Under the pieces are notes generated by a model, which was given only the letters and a program-made list of their open reading frames with translations, was not told the origin of the DNA and did no database searches. 64,000 nt of DNA from contig CAZYVI010000012.1 in NCBI GenBank assembly GCA_964651245.1, positions 84,024 to 148,023 of the forward strand. The letters are read 5' to 3'. Of this stretch, positions 48,566 to 57,889 are shown piece after piece. A program made the position numbers and the translations under genes. Source of the stretch: Avedoeria sp964651245 (lineage in GTDB: Bacteria > Chloroflexota > Anaerolineae > Epilineales > Epilineaceae). The first letter of the stretch is position 1. The number at the start of each line of letters is the position of its first letter.

Positions 48566-51500
48566 TCACGGGCACGGGATCACCTCGGCGATCGTGCGGT
48601 AGATGCCCTCCAGCTGCTCGGGTCCGGGGGCGAAGAACGCCCGCCGCGGGTCGCCGGCGATCCGGCGCAGCAGCGCCGCGTCGGCGCCGTCGCCCAGGCC
48701 GATCGCGAAGAGCAGCGCCGGCACGGCGCGCAGCTGCGCCGCGGCGTTGTCGACGACCGTCGTCGGGCCGCTCTGGCGGCCGTCGGACAGCAGCACCACC
48801 GCCGCCCGGTGGTCGGCGCGGTGGCGTGGGCTGCGCAGCTCGCGGTCGGCCGCCTGAAGGGCGCGGTCGATGCGCGTGCCGCTGCCGCTCGTCAGGGCGT
48901 CGATGGCCGCGTCGAGCGCGGCGCGGTCGCGCGTCAGCTGGGCGCCGACGCGGGCCTCGCTGTCGAAGCCGATCACGGCCGCCTGGTCGCCGGTGTCGAG
49001 CGAGAGCTCGGCGACGAACACCCGCGCCGCGCGCTTGGCCTCGGCCAGCTTGGCGCCGGTCATGCTGTCGGAGGTGTCGAGGAGCAGCACGGCGTCGACG
49101 CCGGCCGCGATCGGCTTGCAGAAGTTGCGCAGCGCCAGCGGCAGGTAGACGGGCGCCGGCTCGGGCGTCGGGACAGGCGTCGCGGTCGGCGGCGGCGTCG
49201 GGGTCGGCGACGGGGTGACGACGCAGATCGTCGGCACCGGGAAGGCGAAGGTGCGGCGGATGCCGTCGGCGTCGGTGTACTCGGCCACCGCAGCGTCGTT
49301 CGTGGCCATGCAGCCGCGGCCGACGGGCCGGACCAGGTACGTCATCGTGACGCCGCTGGCCGGCAGGATCGAGCGGCCCCAGGCCAGCCGGCGGCCGAGC
49401 GGGCGCGCCGGCGGCGACACCGAGCCGTCGACGAGCGTCACCCGCTCCGAGAGCGTGTCGTCGATCGTGACGTTGCCGGCCAGGCTATCGACGACGACGC
49501 GCAGCACCTGGCGGTAGATCGGGAAGAGGTCGCTGGGCGTCGGGGCCAGAAAGACGCGGTCGGGCGCGCCGGCGATCGCGCCCAGCGCCGCTGCGTCGAT
49601 GCTGGGGCCGAGGCCGATGGCGAAGATCTGGACGCCGCGCGCCCGCAGTCCGACGGCGGCCTGCACCGGGTCGGGCGTGTCGGGGTTCTGGCGGCCGTCC
49701 GTCAGGACGATGAGCACCGGCAGGGCGTCGACGCGACCGAAGCGGGCCAGGTTGTCGCCGGCCCGCTCGAGCCCGGCGGCGATGTTCGTGCCACCCTCGG
49801 CCACCAGCGCGTCCAGGTGGTCGATGACGGTGGCGACGTCGTCCGTCAGGCCGTACTCCATCGTCGCCTCGCCGGCGAACGACGTCAGGCCGAGGCGGTG
49901 GATCCGGATGTCGAGCAGCTCGGCGAAACTGCGCGCGGCGCCGCGGGCGGCCTCGAGCGGCGCGCCGCGCATCGACGCCGAGCGGTCGATGACCAGGACG
50001 ATGTCGGCACCGATGAGCCGGGCGCGGTCGGGGCAGCGGGCGCGCAGGCTGAGCGTTACCTGGGCCGACTCGCCCTCGACGACCGTCGCCGGCTCGGCGC
50101 GCTTGTCGCCCGACACCTCGCAGCTGGCGCCGGCCGGCGTCGGGGTGGCCGACGGGACGGCGGGGGTGCGCGGGATGCCGGAGCCGGCGCCGTAGACGTG
50201 CACCCGGCGCCGCGCGGCGTCGGCCAGGAACACGACGTCGCGGCCGGCGGCGACGTCAGACGGGAAGAGGACGGTGTCGTCGGCCAGCACCGGCCGGAAG
50301 CGGGCCAGCAGGTTGGCGCCGTTCGGATCGTGCAGCTCGATCCAGCCGTCGGCCATGACCGCCGCCAGGGCGTCGAGGGCCACCTCGCCGTCGCCGCTCA
50401 CCTGGGCCGGCGCCAGGCGGCGCGGTCCGGCCAGCAGCCCGGCCGTGAACTGCGCCGGCGGCAGCGGCGGCGGCGGGAACGACTGGATCCGGGTCTCGAT
50501 CAGGTCGGCGGCGTAGACGAAGCCGCTCTGCCAGGCCACGTCGTACGGCCACAGCGCCGTGCCCGGCAGCCCGTGGTCGCGCTCGACGGCGCCGGTGAGG
50601 GCGCCCAGGACGCGGATCCGCCGCGCCCGCGGCTGGGTCACGAACACCCGGCCGCCGCCGGTCGTGACGCGCCCGCCGAGGTGGCAGTCGCACGGCGCTC
50701 GCCACAGCGGCCCGCCCGCCCCGCCCGGATCGAGGCGCATCACCTCGTCGGACGCGGTGGTCACGAACAGGTCCTCGGCCGCGCCGGGCCCGACGGCCAG
50801 GTCGATCGCGTCGGCCGGCGTGTCGGCCACGAAGCGGGCTTCGCCGTCGGGGGCGAAGGCCACGATGCGGTCGTCGCGCCGGTCGAGGGCGAAGACCTCG
50901 CCCTCGGGGGACTGGGTGAGGACGAGGTCCTCGTCGGCCTGGAACGGGGCCGGCGCCGGCGTCCAGGCGGCGGCGACCGGGGCCCCCGACAGCGGCGGCG
51001 GGCGCACGGCGCCGGGCCGATGAACGGTCGTCGTGAAGTGCTCGTCGCCCGACGTCAGCGCGAAGTGGTCGTTCGCCGGGCTGTCGAGGCTCCAGCGCCA
51101 GTCGACGGCCGGCAGCGGCGGCGCGCCCAGCGCGGCGGCGGCGCGGCGCTGCAGCACGGTGCCGTTCTCGGCCAGGCTCACCACGAGCGGTTGGCCGGGA
51201 TCGAACACGTCGCGCGAGCGCACCAAGACGTGCAGGCTGCCGTCCTGACCCGTCGCCAGCGCCACCGGCGCGTCGTCGAGCACCGTCAGGATGCCGGCGG
51301 CGGCGCCGTCGGCCCCGTAGAGGGCCAGCGCCTTGTCGGCCGGGCGCGCGACGACGATGCGGCCGTCGGCCAGCACCGCCAAGCGCGTCGCCGCCCGGTC
51401 GGACGGCGGCAGCGCGAAGCGCTGGTCGATCGTGCCGTTCGCCCGCAGCCGCACCACCTCGCCGCCACCCAGCAGCAGGAGGTTGCCGCTGGGCCGGTGG

Positions 51501-52063
51501 AGCGCCGCGTCGCGCAGGTCGACGAGCGCGGCGTCGTTGCCGACCCACTTCGGCGGGCCGAGGTAGTCGGTCTGGTCGCCGCCGGGGTTGTCGAGCCGGC
51601 GGACGTCGCGCAGCAGGCCGTCGGCCGTGAAGCCGGGGTCGAGGTCGTAGCGTCGCCACAGGACGTGGAGCTCGCCGCGCTCGCCGTCGGCCACCACCGC
51701 CACCGGCACGAACGACACCTGGGCGTCGGGCGGCAGCAGCGACGGCCAGCTGATCGTCTCGATGAGGTCGCCGCGCGGGCCGTAGTGGAACACGGCGTTG
51801 TCGCGGCCGTCGGCCACGTAGAGGTGCCCGGCCGGCGACAGCGCCACGTCGATGGGCAGGCGCGGCGCGGTGGGCACGGCCCAGCTGTCGACGAGGACAT
51901 AGCCGCCGTCGCCCGCCGCCGGCGCCGCGCGCCCGCCGCCGCCGAGCGCCGCCGCCCACGCGATCGCCACCGCCAGCGCGGCTCGGCGGCGCCGGGCCGG
52001 ACCGGGCCGCGCCACCGGCCGACGATCTTCGGCGCGGGCTGCGAATGGGGGCATGGGCGTCAT
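48566..52063 (-). CDS. Exported propeller protein with two vWA domains
   Basis: This is a 1165-residue protein. The signal peptide is near residues 25-50, then a beta-propeller of NHL/SMP-30 style (about 50-640: SPAGHLYVADGRDNAVFHYG; LIETRIQSFPPPPL). The first von Willebrand A domain (about 685-860) has the metal site IDRSASM and TDGRQNPDTPD. A beta domain and a Thr/Pro linker containing VYLPLALRNF follow, then a second vWA domain (about 990-1160) with LDTSDSM and SDGRQSGPTT. Both MIDAS motifs (DxSxS) look complete, so metal-dependent ligand binding is likely. It probably forms a transcription unit with the CPBP protease downstream. Function unknown; a surface adhesin is plausible. Confidence 0.85.
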   Translation of the reverse strand: MTPMPPFAARAEDRRPVARPGPARRRRAALAVAIAWAAALGGGGRAAPAAGDGGYVLVDSWAVPTAPRLPIDVALSPAGHLYVADGRDNAVFHYGPRGDLIETISWPSLLPPDAQVSFVPVAVVADGERGELHVLWRRYDLDPGFTADGLLRDVRRLDNPGGDQTDYLGPPKWVGNDAALVDLRDAALHRPSGNLLLLGGGEVVRLRANGTIDQRFALPPSDRAATRLAVLADGRIVVARPADKALALYGADGAAAGILTVLDDAPVALATGQDGSLHVLVRSRDVFDPGQPLVVSLAENGTVLQRRAAAALGAPPLPAVDWRWSLDSPANDHFALTSGDEHFTTTVHRPGAVRPPPLSGAPVAAAWTPAPAPFQADEDLVLTQSPEGEVFALDRRDDRIVAFAPDGEARFVADTPADAIDLAVGPGAAEDLFVTTASDEVMRLDPGGAGGPLWRAPCDCHLGGRVTTGGGRVFVTQPRARRIRVLGALTGAVERDHGLPGTALWPYDVAWQSGFVYAADLIETRIQSFPPPPLPPAQFTAGLLAGPRRLAPAQVSGDGEVALDALAAVMADGWIELHDPNGANLLARFRPVLADDTVLFPSDVAAGRDVVFLADAARRRVHVYGAGSGIPRTPAVPSATPTPAGASCEVSGDKRAEPATVVEGESAQVTLSLRARCPDRARLIGADIVLVIDRSASMRGAPLEAARGAARSFAELLDIRIHRLGLTSFAGEATMEYGLTDDVATVIDHLDALVAEGGTNIAAGLERAGDNLARFGRVDALPVLIVLTDGRQNPDTPDPVQAAVGLRARGVQIFAIGLGPSIDAAALGAIAGAPDRVFLAPTPSDLFPIYRQVLRVVVDSLAGNVTIDDTLSERVTLVDGSVSPPARPLGRRLAWGRSILPASGVTMTYLVRPVGRGCMATNDAAVAEYTDADGIRRTFAFPVPTICVVTPSPTPTPPPTATPVPTPEPAPVYLPLALRNFCKPIAAGVDAVLLLDTSDSMTGAKLAEAKRAARVFVAELSLDTGDQAAVIGFDSEARVGAQLTRDRAALDAAIDALTSGSGTRIDRALQAADRELRSPRHRADHRAAVVLLSDGRQSGPTTVVDNAAAQLRAVPALLFAIGLGDGADAALLRRIAGDPRRAFFAPGPEQLEGIYRTIAEVIPCP

Positions 52064-52259
52064 CTCACGCGCGAAACGGCCGAGGCTCCGGGTGTCCCGT
52101 CACGGTGGGCGCGGGGGCACGCGCCCGCGCCAGGTTAGCGTAACGTTTAGACGGGCGCAAGCCCATCGGCGATATGCTCGAAATGGACGCGGGGCGGCGC
52201 GCGGCCTCGCGCGCCGCGCTCGCCCGCCGTCGAGGCGGTGGACCGGGTGCCGCGGTGCG

Positions 52260-53513
52260 TCAGTACGAGTGGCTGTACTGCAGGTCCCGGGTCGCGAGGG
52301 GCAGGAACGCGGCGAACGGGCCCCAGCCGACGACGACGACCGACGGGTTGTCGAGCGCATAGACGCCGGCCCCGCCGCGGGTGTCCGTCACGAACGCCAG
52401 CGATGCGTTCGCCGCGCCCTGGCGCAGCGAGACGGTGCCGCGCTCGACGCGGGGGCGGACCATGTAGCGCAGGTGGACGGTGTCGGGCATCGGCTGCCGG
52501 AGCTGCCAGCGGATCACGGTGTCGTCGGGGTGGTGGGGCATCGGCGGCTGCAGCGAGTTGGGGACGATCGTCCAGGCCGGGTATGGCGGGACGTCCCGCT
52601 CGCCGCTGGGCACCGTGTACAGCCCCTCGCGGACGATCAGGCTCCAGACCCGCGCCTCGGTGGCCCAGACCCGGCCCACCAGGTCCTCGGCGGCGTCGTG
52701 GAAGTCCGACAGGCCGCCGTCGTCGCCGCGCGCCGTCGCGACGGCGCGCGGCAGGCAGCTCTGGGCGCAGGCGCCGTCGTTGCAGGCCACGCGGACCTCG
52801 ACGCCGGCCGCGACCGCCTCGGCCAGCGCCGGCGCCGCGGCCGCGCACCACGCCGCCGCCGCGCCCGCCGCCGCCGGCACGGTCGAGGCGCCCGCCACGA
52901 CGACGACGAGGTCGCGCGGCGGGCGGACCACCGGCCCGCGCGACGGCGGATCGTCGTCGCGGGCCGCGGCGAGCAGCCGGACCGCCTTGCGCACGGCGTC
53001 GGCCAGCGACGGGCCGGACGTCGCCGGCGGCGGCTCGGCGCCCGGCTCGGGCGTCCAGGCGCCGTCGCCGGCCAGGCACAGCGCCAGCTCGTCGGCGTCG
53101 CGCGTCAGGCCGCACTGGGTGCGCGCGTCGTCGCCGAAGTCGATCCGGCCGAGCAGGGCGTACGGGTTGGCCGCCGGCTGCAGCCGCGCGGGCAGATCGG
53201 CCAGCACGGCGCGCAGGCCGCTGTCGGCGGCGACGACGCCGGCGTCGGGGACGAGCACGGCGTGCAGCGGCTCGATCGGGGCCGCGCAGCCGAAGCCGAG
53301 CCGGGTGTCGACGAGCACCGTCGAGGCGCGCATGATGCGCGTCGGCCCGACGGTCGTCCGACTGTCGCGGTCCGGATGGCAGACGGTCGGCCGGTCGGCC
53401 TGGGCGGCGACGGTGCCGGGGCCGGTCAGCGTCCACGCGATCGCGGCCGCCAGTGCGAACGCCCCCCGACCGCGTGCGCGGCGGCAGTGCTTCGACGGCG
53501 CGCGACGGGCCAC
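52260..53513 (-). CDS. Exported protein, possibly vWA-like, with C-terminal FLPLA motif
   Basis: This 417-residue protein starts at GTG 53513, with signal peptide RGAFALAAAIAWTLTGPGTV. The central part (DLVVVVAGASTVPAAAGAAA; EVRVACNDGACAQSCLPRAV; LSDFHDAAEDLVGRVW) resembles the core strands of a vWA-type fold but lacks DxSxS. The last 120 residues are a beta domain (DTVIRWQLRQPMPDTVHLRY) and the protein ends FAAFLPLATRDLQYSHSY, a variant of the Y-L-P-L motif. Several cysteines (about ten) suggest disulfides outside the cell. Upstream of the double-vWA gene on the same strand, 196 bp away. Function unknown. Confidence 0.7.
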   Translation of the reverse strand: MARRAPSKHCRRARGRGAFALAAAIAWTLTGPGTVAAQADRPTVCHPDRDSRTTVGPTRIMRASTVLVDTRLGFGCAAPIEPLHAVLVPDAGVVAADSGLRAVLADLPARLQPAANPYALLGRIDFGDDARTQCGLTRDADELALCLAGDGAWTPEPGAEPPPATSGPSLADAVRKAVRLLAAARDDDPPSRGPVVRPPRDLVVVVAGASTVPAAAGAAAAWCAAAAPALAEAVAAGVEVRVACNDGACAQSCLPRAVATARGDDGGLSDFHDAAEDLVGRVWATEARVWSLIVREGLYTVPSGERDVPPYPAWTIVPNSLQPPMPHHPDDTVIRWQLRQPMPDTVHLRYMVRPRVERGTVSLRQGAANASLAFVTDTRGGAGVYALDNPSVVVVGWGPFAAFLPLATRDLQYSHSY

Positions 53514-53640
53514 CCAGCCGTTCCTTTCCCGGCCATGACGCCGGAAATGTCAGCGATTCGGAAGGTTCCGATCAGTGTATCGCCCGGCTGGCGGCCGGTC
53601 AAGGGGTCGGCGCGGCGCCGCTGGGGCCGCGGAGCGGGTA

Positions 53641-53669
53641 GTGACAAAAGCATTAAGTGATGCTACACT
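53641..53669 (+). promoter_or_regulatory. Promoter of the beta-helix/cohesin-like gene
   Basis: -35 GTGACA (53641-53646), 17-nt spacer, -10 TACACT preceded by TGC (53664-53669). Predicted start near 53676 and a 43-nt leader with CAGGAGG before the ATG at 53719. Confidence 0.65.
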
Positions 53670-53718
53670 GGCCGGCGGTCCGCGCCGCGCCGGCCGGCGC
53701 CCCGTCCAGGAGGCAGCC

Positions 53719-56700
53719 ATGCGACCCCCCATGCGCACCCGTGCGATCGCCGCCCTCGTCACCGCCGCGGCATGGACGCTGCTGGCCGGCCGCCCCGCCG
53801 ACGCGGCGCCGCTGGCGCCGCCCGAGCCGGCGCACTACGCCGGAACGGTGGCGTACTATGGCTCGCCGGCCCCGTTCGGCATGGTCGTCAGCGCCCACGT
53901 CGGCAACCTGCTCCTGGCGACCGCGCCGGTCGTTTCGGGCGAGGGCGGGACGCACGTCTTCAGCATCCACGTCCCGGGCGACGACCCGTCCACCGGCGCG
54001 AAGGAAGGCCCCGAGGAGGGCGAGCGGGTCCGCTTTCGGGTGAACGGCGTGCCGGCCGACAACATCGAGTTCTTCAACGCCGGCGAGGACATCACCCTCA
54101 ACCTCGAGGTCACGAAGATCGAGATCTGCCTCGGCGCCTACCACGACCAGGACCGCGACAAGGCGTTCGACCCGGCCGAGCCGTGGCTGGCCGGCGCCAG
54201 CCTGAACGTCGTTCAGTTCTTCGTCGTCCGGAGCTACATCACGTTCGGCACCGACGAGCCAAGCTGCGCCATGCACGACGCGGTGGACACGATCGTGCGG
54301 CTCGTCGCCGCGCCGACGGGCTACGACTCGGCCGATGCCCTCGACGCCATCGTGCGGATCAACCAGACGCAGGGCGTCTTCGACGTCTGGTTCCCGCTCG
54401 TGGCCACCGGCGCCACCCCCACCGGCACGCTGCAGCCCACCACGACGCCGGCGACGCCGACCACGACGCCCGTCGTCTTCCCCGGCCCGACCGGCGCCAC
54501 GCCGCTCGCGTCGGCCACGCCGACGGCGTCGGCCACGGCCACCGCGACGCGCACCGCCACCCGCACCGCCACCGCCGGCCCGACGCCGACCACGCCGCCG
54601 ACGAGCGTGCCGATGCCCACCGAGACGTCGCCGCCGCCGACGCCGACGCCGACCGCGTCGGCCACGCAGGACCTGCGCAGCACGCTGGGCGTGAACACGA
54701 CCGCCGACCCCGGCGTCGTCGGCGACACGACGCTCAGCCTGCGCGAGGCGATCCGGCTGGCGACGGGCGACCTCGCGCTGGCGGCGCTCTCGGCCGCCGA
54801 GCGCGCCCGCGTCACCGGCGTGCCCGGGCCGGCCTCGGCGGACACGATCCGCTTCGACATGGCCGTTTTCCCGCCCGAGGCGCCGGCCACGATCGACGTC
54901 CAGCCGCCGCCCAGCGGCAACCCGACGACCGGCGTCGACCCCAACGCGCTGCCGGCGCCCAAGCCGTCGCTGCCGCCGCTGTCGACCGGCAACGACACGA
55001 TCGACGGCACCGGCGCCGGCGTCGTGCTGTCGGCCGGGATCAGCCCGGGGCAGCCGATGATGTTCGACGGCCTGACGATCACCTCGAGCGACAACGCCAT
55101 CCAGGGCGTCGAGGTCCGCAACTTCGACAGCGGCATCGTCGTCCACGGTACGGCCGAGCGCAACCGCATCGGCGGTCGGACGGTCGGCGACGGCAACACC
55201 GTCGTCAACTGCATCAACGGCATCGTGCTGCGCGGCGGCGACGTCGGAACCACCGAGGTCCTCGGCAACCGCGTCGGCGTCGACCGCCCCGGACGGGCGG
55301 CCGGCAACGCCGGCTTCGGCATCCTGCTCACCGACGGCGCGCACCAGAACATCGTCGGCGCGCAGGGTGCGCCCAACGTCGTCAGCGGCAACACGAACGG
55401 CATCGGCGTCACCGGCGACGGCACCGTCGACAACTCGATATCGTCGAACCGCGTCGGCACGAACTCGGCCGGCACGGCGCCGCTGCCGAACGGCACCGGC
55501 TTCGTGGTGGCCGACGGCGCCCAGGGCACGATCATCGGCGGCGTCTCGGGCGCCGACGGCAACGTGATCAGCGGCAACACCGGCGACGGCGTCTGGATCA
55601 AGGACGAGCTGACGCAGTTCACGTCGGTGCAGAGCAACCTGATCGGCGTCGCCGCCGACGGCGGCACGCCGCTGCCCAACGGCGGCGCCGGCATCTTGGT
55701 GAGCGACGGCGCCGACCAGAACTTCCTGTCGTTCGGCAACGTGATCGCCCACAACACCGGCGCCGGCGTCCGCCTCGTCGGCGCGCGCACCGTGCGGAAC
55801 ACGATCCGGCGCAACGGGATCTACAGCAACGCCGGCGGCGCGATCGTCCTGGTGGGCGGCGCCAACCTCGACCTGCCGGCGCCGGTGCTGACCGAGACCG
55901 GCATGTTCATCGCCGCCGGCACCGCCGTTCCGAACAGCCTCGTCGACCTCTACTCGGACAGCGGCGACCAGGGTCGGATCTGGGAGTTCACCGTCCGTGC
56001 CGGCGCCGACGGCCACTTCCGCGTGGCGCGCCTGTTCCAGGGTCCCAACCTGACCGCCACGGCTACCGACAGCGAGGGCAACACCAGCCCGTTCGGCGGC
56101 CTGGGCGGCGCGACGCCGACCGCCGGCCCGTCGCCGACGGCGACGCGGACGGCCGTGCCGACGCTCGAGAACGTCGTCGGCCGGCTCTACCTGCCCTACA
56201 TCAACCAGCGGCACACCCTGTTCGAGGTGGTGACGATCGAGCCGCCGGTGAGCACGCTGGCGATGGGCGGCCTCGTCGACCTCACCGTGGTCGGGCACGA
56301 CCTCGCCAACGTCTACGGCATGCAGCTGGTGATCGACTACGACCCGGACGTCCTCCAGATCGTCGACCTGAACCCCGACGTGCCGGGCGTCCAGATCGCC
56401 CAGGGCGACCTGCCCGACCCCGACCGCGCCTTCTTCGCCGAGAACCGGGTCGACGTCGCCGCCGGTCAGATCTACTTCACCTGGACGCTGCTCGAGGGCG
56501 CCGCCGTCGAGGGCACCGGCAGCGTCGCCCGGATCCGGGTCCGCGCCCGCGCCCCCGGCACGTCGCCGCTGGCGTTCAGCGAGCTCATGGTCAGCGACCC
56601 CTCGGCGCTGCCGATCTTCCTGCGCCGCCGCGGCGCCGTGGTCCACGTCTCGACACCGCCGAACGCCACGACCGCGCCGCCGCCCAGCGCTACGCCGATC

Positions 56701-57822
56701 CCGCCCAGCGCCACGCCGACGCGCACCGCCACCGCTGGCCCGCCGACGGCCACGCCGCCGCCGCCGACCGCGACGCCGACGGCCACCGCCACGCGCACCG
56801 CCACGGCGCCGCCGTCGGCCACGCCGACGCCAAGCCGGACGCCGACGTCGACGTCGACGCCGACGATCACGCCGACGCCGACCGACACCCGCACGCCGAC
56901 GGTCACGCCGACGCCCACCGACACCGCGCCGCCGAGCGCCACGCCGACGCCCAGCGACACCCCGACCCCGAGCGCCACGCCCACCGAGACCGCGACGCCG
57001 ACGGTGACGCCGACGCCCACCGAAACCGAGACGCCGACGATCACGCCGACGCCGAGCGACACGCCGACGCCCAGCGCGACGCCGACGGCCTCGGACACGC
57101 CGACGCCGACCGAGACGCCGACGGAGACCGCGACGCCGACGGCGACGCGCACGCCCAGTGCGACGCCGGAGCCGACGATCACCCGCACGCCGACCGTCAC
57201 GGCCGCGCCGTCCGTCACGCCGACGCCCAGCGAGACGCCGCCGGCGTCGGCGACGCCGACCGAGCCGCCGACGGCGACGCCGGTGCCGACGCGCACCCCG
57301 CTGCCGCCGCCGACACCCGACGGCTGCGCGCGGCCGCTCCAGAACGGCGGCTTCGAGGTCGACGCGCCGTGGGCCCTGGGCGGCGCCCGCCCGCCGCGCT
57401 TCACCGACGCCATGGGCCACGGCGGCCGCCGCAGCCTGGTGCTGGGCGTCCTGCCCGACGAGCCGAACCAGCTGGCCTACTCGTCGGCGTGGCAGCCGGT
57501 CCTGGTGCCGCCGGACGCCCGGTCGCTGACCGTCAGCGCCTGGACGTTCGAGGAGGCGCAGGCCGGCGGCGGGCCCGATCGCCAGCTCATGCTGCTCTAC
57601 GACATCGACCCGGCGCTGAACGCCGGCGGCCAGCGGGCGCCGGTGGCCACCGTGTTCAACGTCCGCTCCGACGCCAAGCAGTGGCAGCGCCGCACCCTGA
57701 CGCTCGACGTGACGCTGCGCCGCAACCAGCGCCTCTGGCTCTACACCACCGTGCTCAACGACGGCGCCGGGGGCCGGGCCTGGATGTTCCTCGACGACGT
57801 CGAGCTGGCGTTCTGTCCGTGA
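53719..57822 (+). CDS. Giant exported protein: right-handed beta-helix, cohesin-like domain, Thr/Pro linker, C-terminal binding domain
   Basis: This is a 1367-residue protein. The signal peptide is MRPPMRTRAIAALVTAAAWT. An N-terminal SdrD B/CnaB-like beta domain (about 30-225) and a Thr/Pro linker are followed by a segment with LSLREAIRLATG (the CSLREAI-type entry motif) and a parallel beta-helix (about 340-780) with repeats such as GNVISGNTGDGVWI and NLIGVAADGGTPLPNG. Next come RLYLPYINQR, then a cohesin-like domain (about 835-975: MGGLVDLTVVGHDLANVYGM; LVIDYDPDVLQIVDL), a linker of about 220 residues, and a jelly-roll-like domain (LQNGGFEVDAPWALGG to the end). No dockerin is encoded in the window. 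Probable surface or matrix protein. Confidence 0.85.
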   Translation: MRPPMRTRAIAALVTAAAWTLLAGRPADAAPLAPPEPAHYAGTVAYYGSPAPFGMVVSAHVGNLLLATAPVVSGEGGTHVFSIHVPGDDPSTGAKEGPEEGERVRFRVNGVPADNIEFFNAGEDITLNLEVTKIEICLGAYHDQDRDKAFDPAEPWLAGASLNVVQFFVVRSYITFGTDEPSCAMHDAVDTIVRLVAAPTGYDSADALDAIVRINQTQGVFDVWFPLVATGATPTGTLQPTTTPATPTTTPVVFPGPTGATPLASATPTASATATATRTATRTATAGPTPTTPPTSVPMPTETSPPPTPTPTASATQDLRSTLGVNTTADPGVVGDTTLSLREAIRLATGDLALAALSAAERARVTGVPGPASADTIRFDMAVFPPEAPATIDVQPPPSGNPTTGVDPNALPAPKPSLPPLSTGNDTIDGTGAGVVLSAGISPGQPMMFDGLTITSSDNAIQGVEVRNFDSGIVVHGTAERNRIGGRTVGDGNTVVNCINGIVLRGGDVGTTEVLGNRVGVDRPGRAAGNAGFGILLTDGAHQNIVGAQGAPNVVSGNTNGIGVTGDGTVDNSISSNRVGTNSAGTAPLPNGTGFVVADGAQGTIIGGVSGADGNVISGNTGDGVWIKDELTQFTSVQSNLIGVAADGGTPLPNGGAGILVSDGADQNFLSFGNVIAHNTGAGVRLVGARTVRNTIRRNGIYSNAGGAIVLVGGANLDLPAPVLTETGMFIAAGTAVPNSLVDLYSDSGDQGRIWEFTVRAGADGHFRVARLFQGPNLTATATDSEGNTSPFGGLGGATPTAGPSPTATRTAVPTLENVVGRLYLPYINQRHTLFEVVTIEPPVSTLAMGGLVDLTVVGHDLANVYGMQLVIDYDPDVLQIVDLNPDVPGVQIAQGDLPDPDRAFFAENRVDVAAGQIYFTWTLLEGAAVEGTGSVARIRVRARAPGTSPLAFSELMVSDPSALPIFLRRRGAVVHVSTPPNATTAPPPSATPIPPSATPTRTATAGPPTATPPPPTATPTATATRTATAPPSATPTPSRTPTSTSTPTITPTPTDTRTPTVTPTPTDTAPPSATPTPSDTPTPSATPTETATPTVTPTPTETETPTITPTPSDTPTPSATPTASDTPTPTETPTETATPTATRTPSATPEPTITRTPTVTAAPSVTPTPSETPPASATPTEPPTATPVPTRTPLPPPTPDGCARPLQNGGFEVDAPWALGGARPPRFTDAMGHGGRRSLVLGVLPDEPNQLAYSSAWQPVLVPPDARSLTVSAWTFEEAQAGGGPDRQLMLLYDIDPALNAGGQRAPVATVFNVRSDAKQWQRRTLTLDVTLRRNQRLWLYTTVLNDGAGGRAWMFLDDVELAFCP
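56655..57320 (+). repeat. Low-complexity Thr/Pro coding repeat
   Basis: About 660 bp of repeating ACGCCGACG-type triplets encode the TPTPTETPT-like linker between the cohesin-like and the terminal domain. It resembles the linker repeat at 45410-45930 in composition and could recombine with it or slip. Confidence 0.85.
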
Positions 57823-57889
57823 GCCGCCGCGCGGCGCCCGGCCGGGACCGTACCCCGGCCGGCGCGCCGCCCGTTGTATCGTCTTGACG

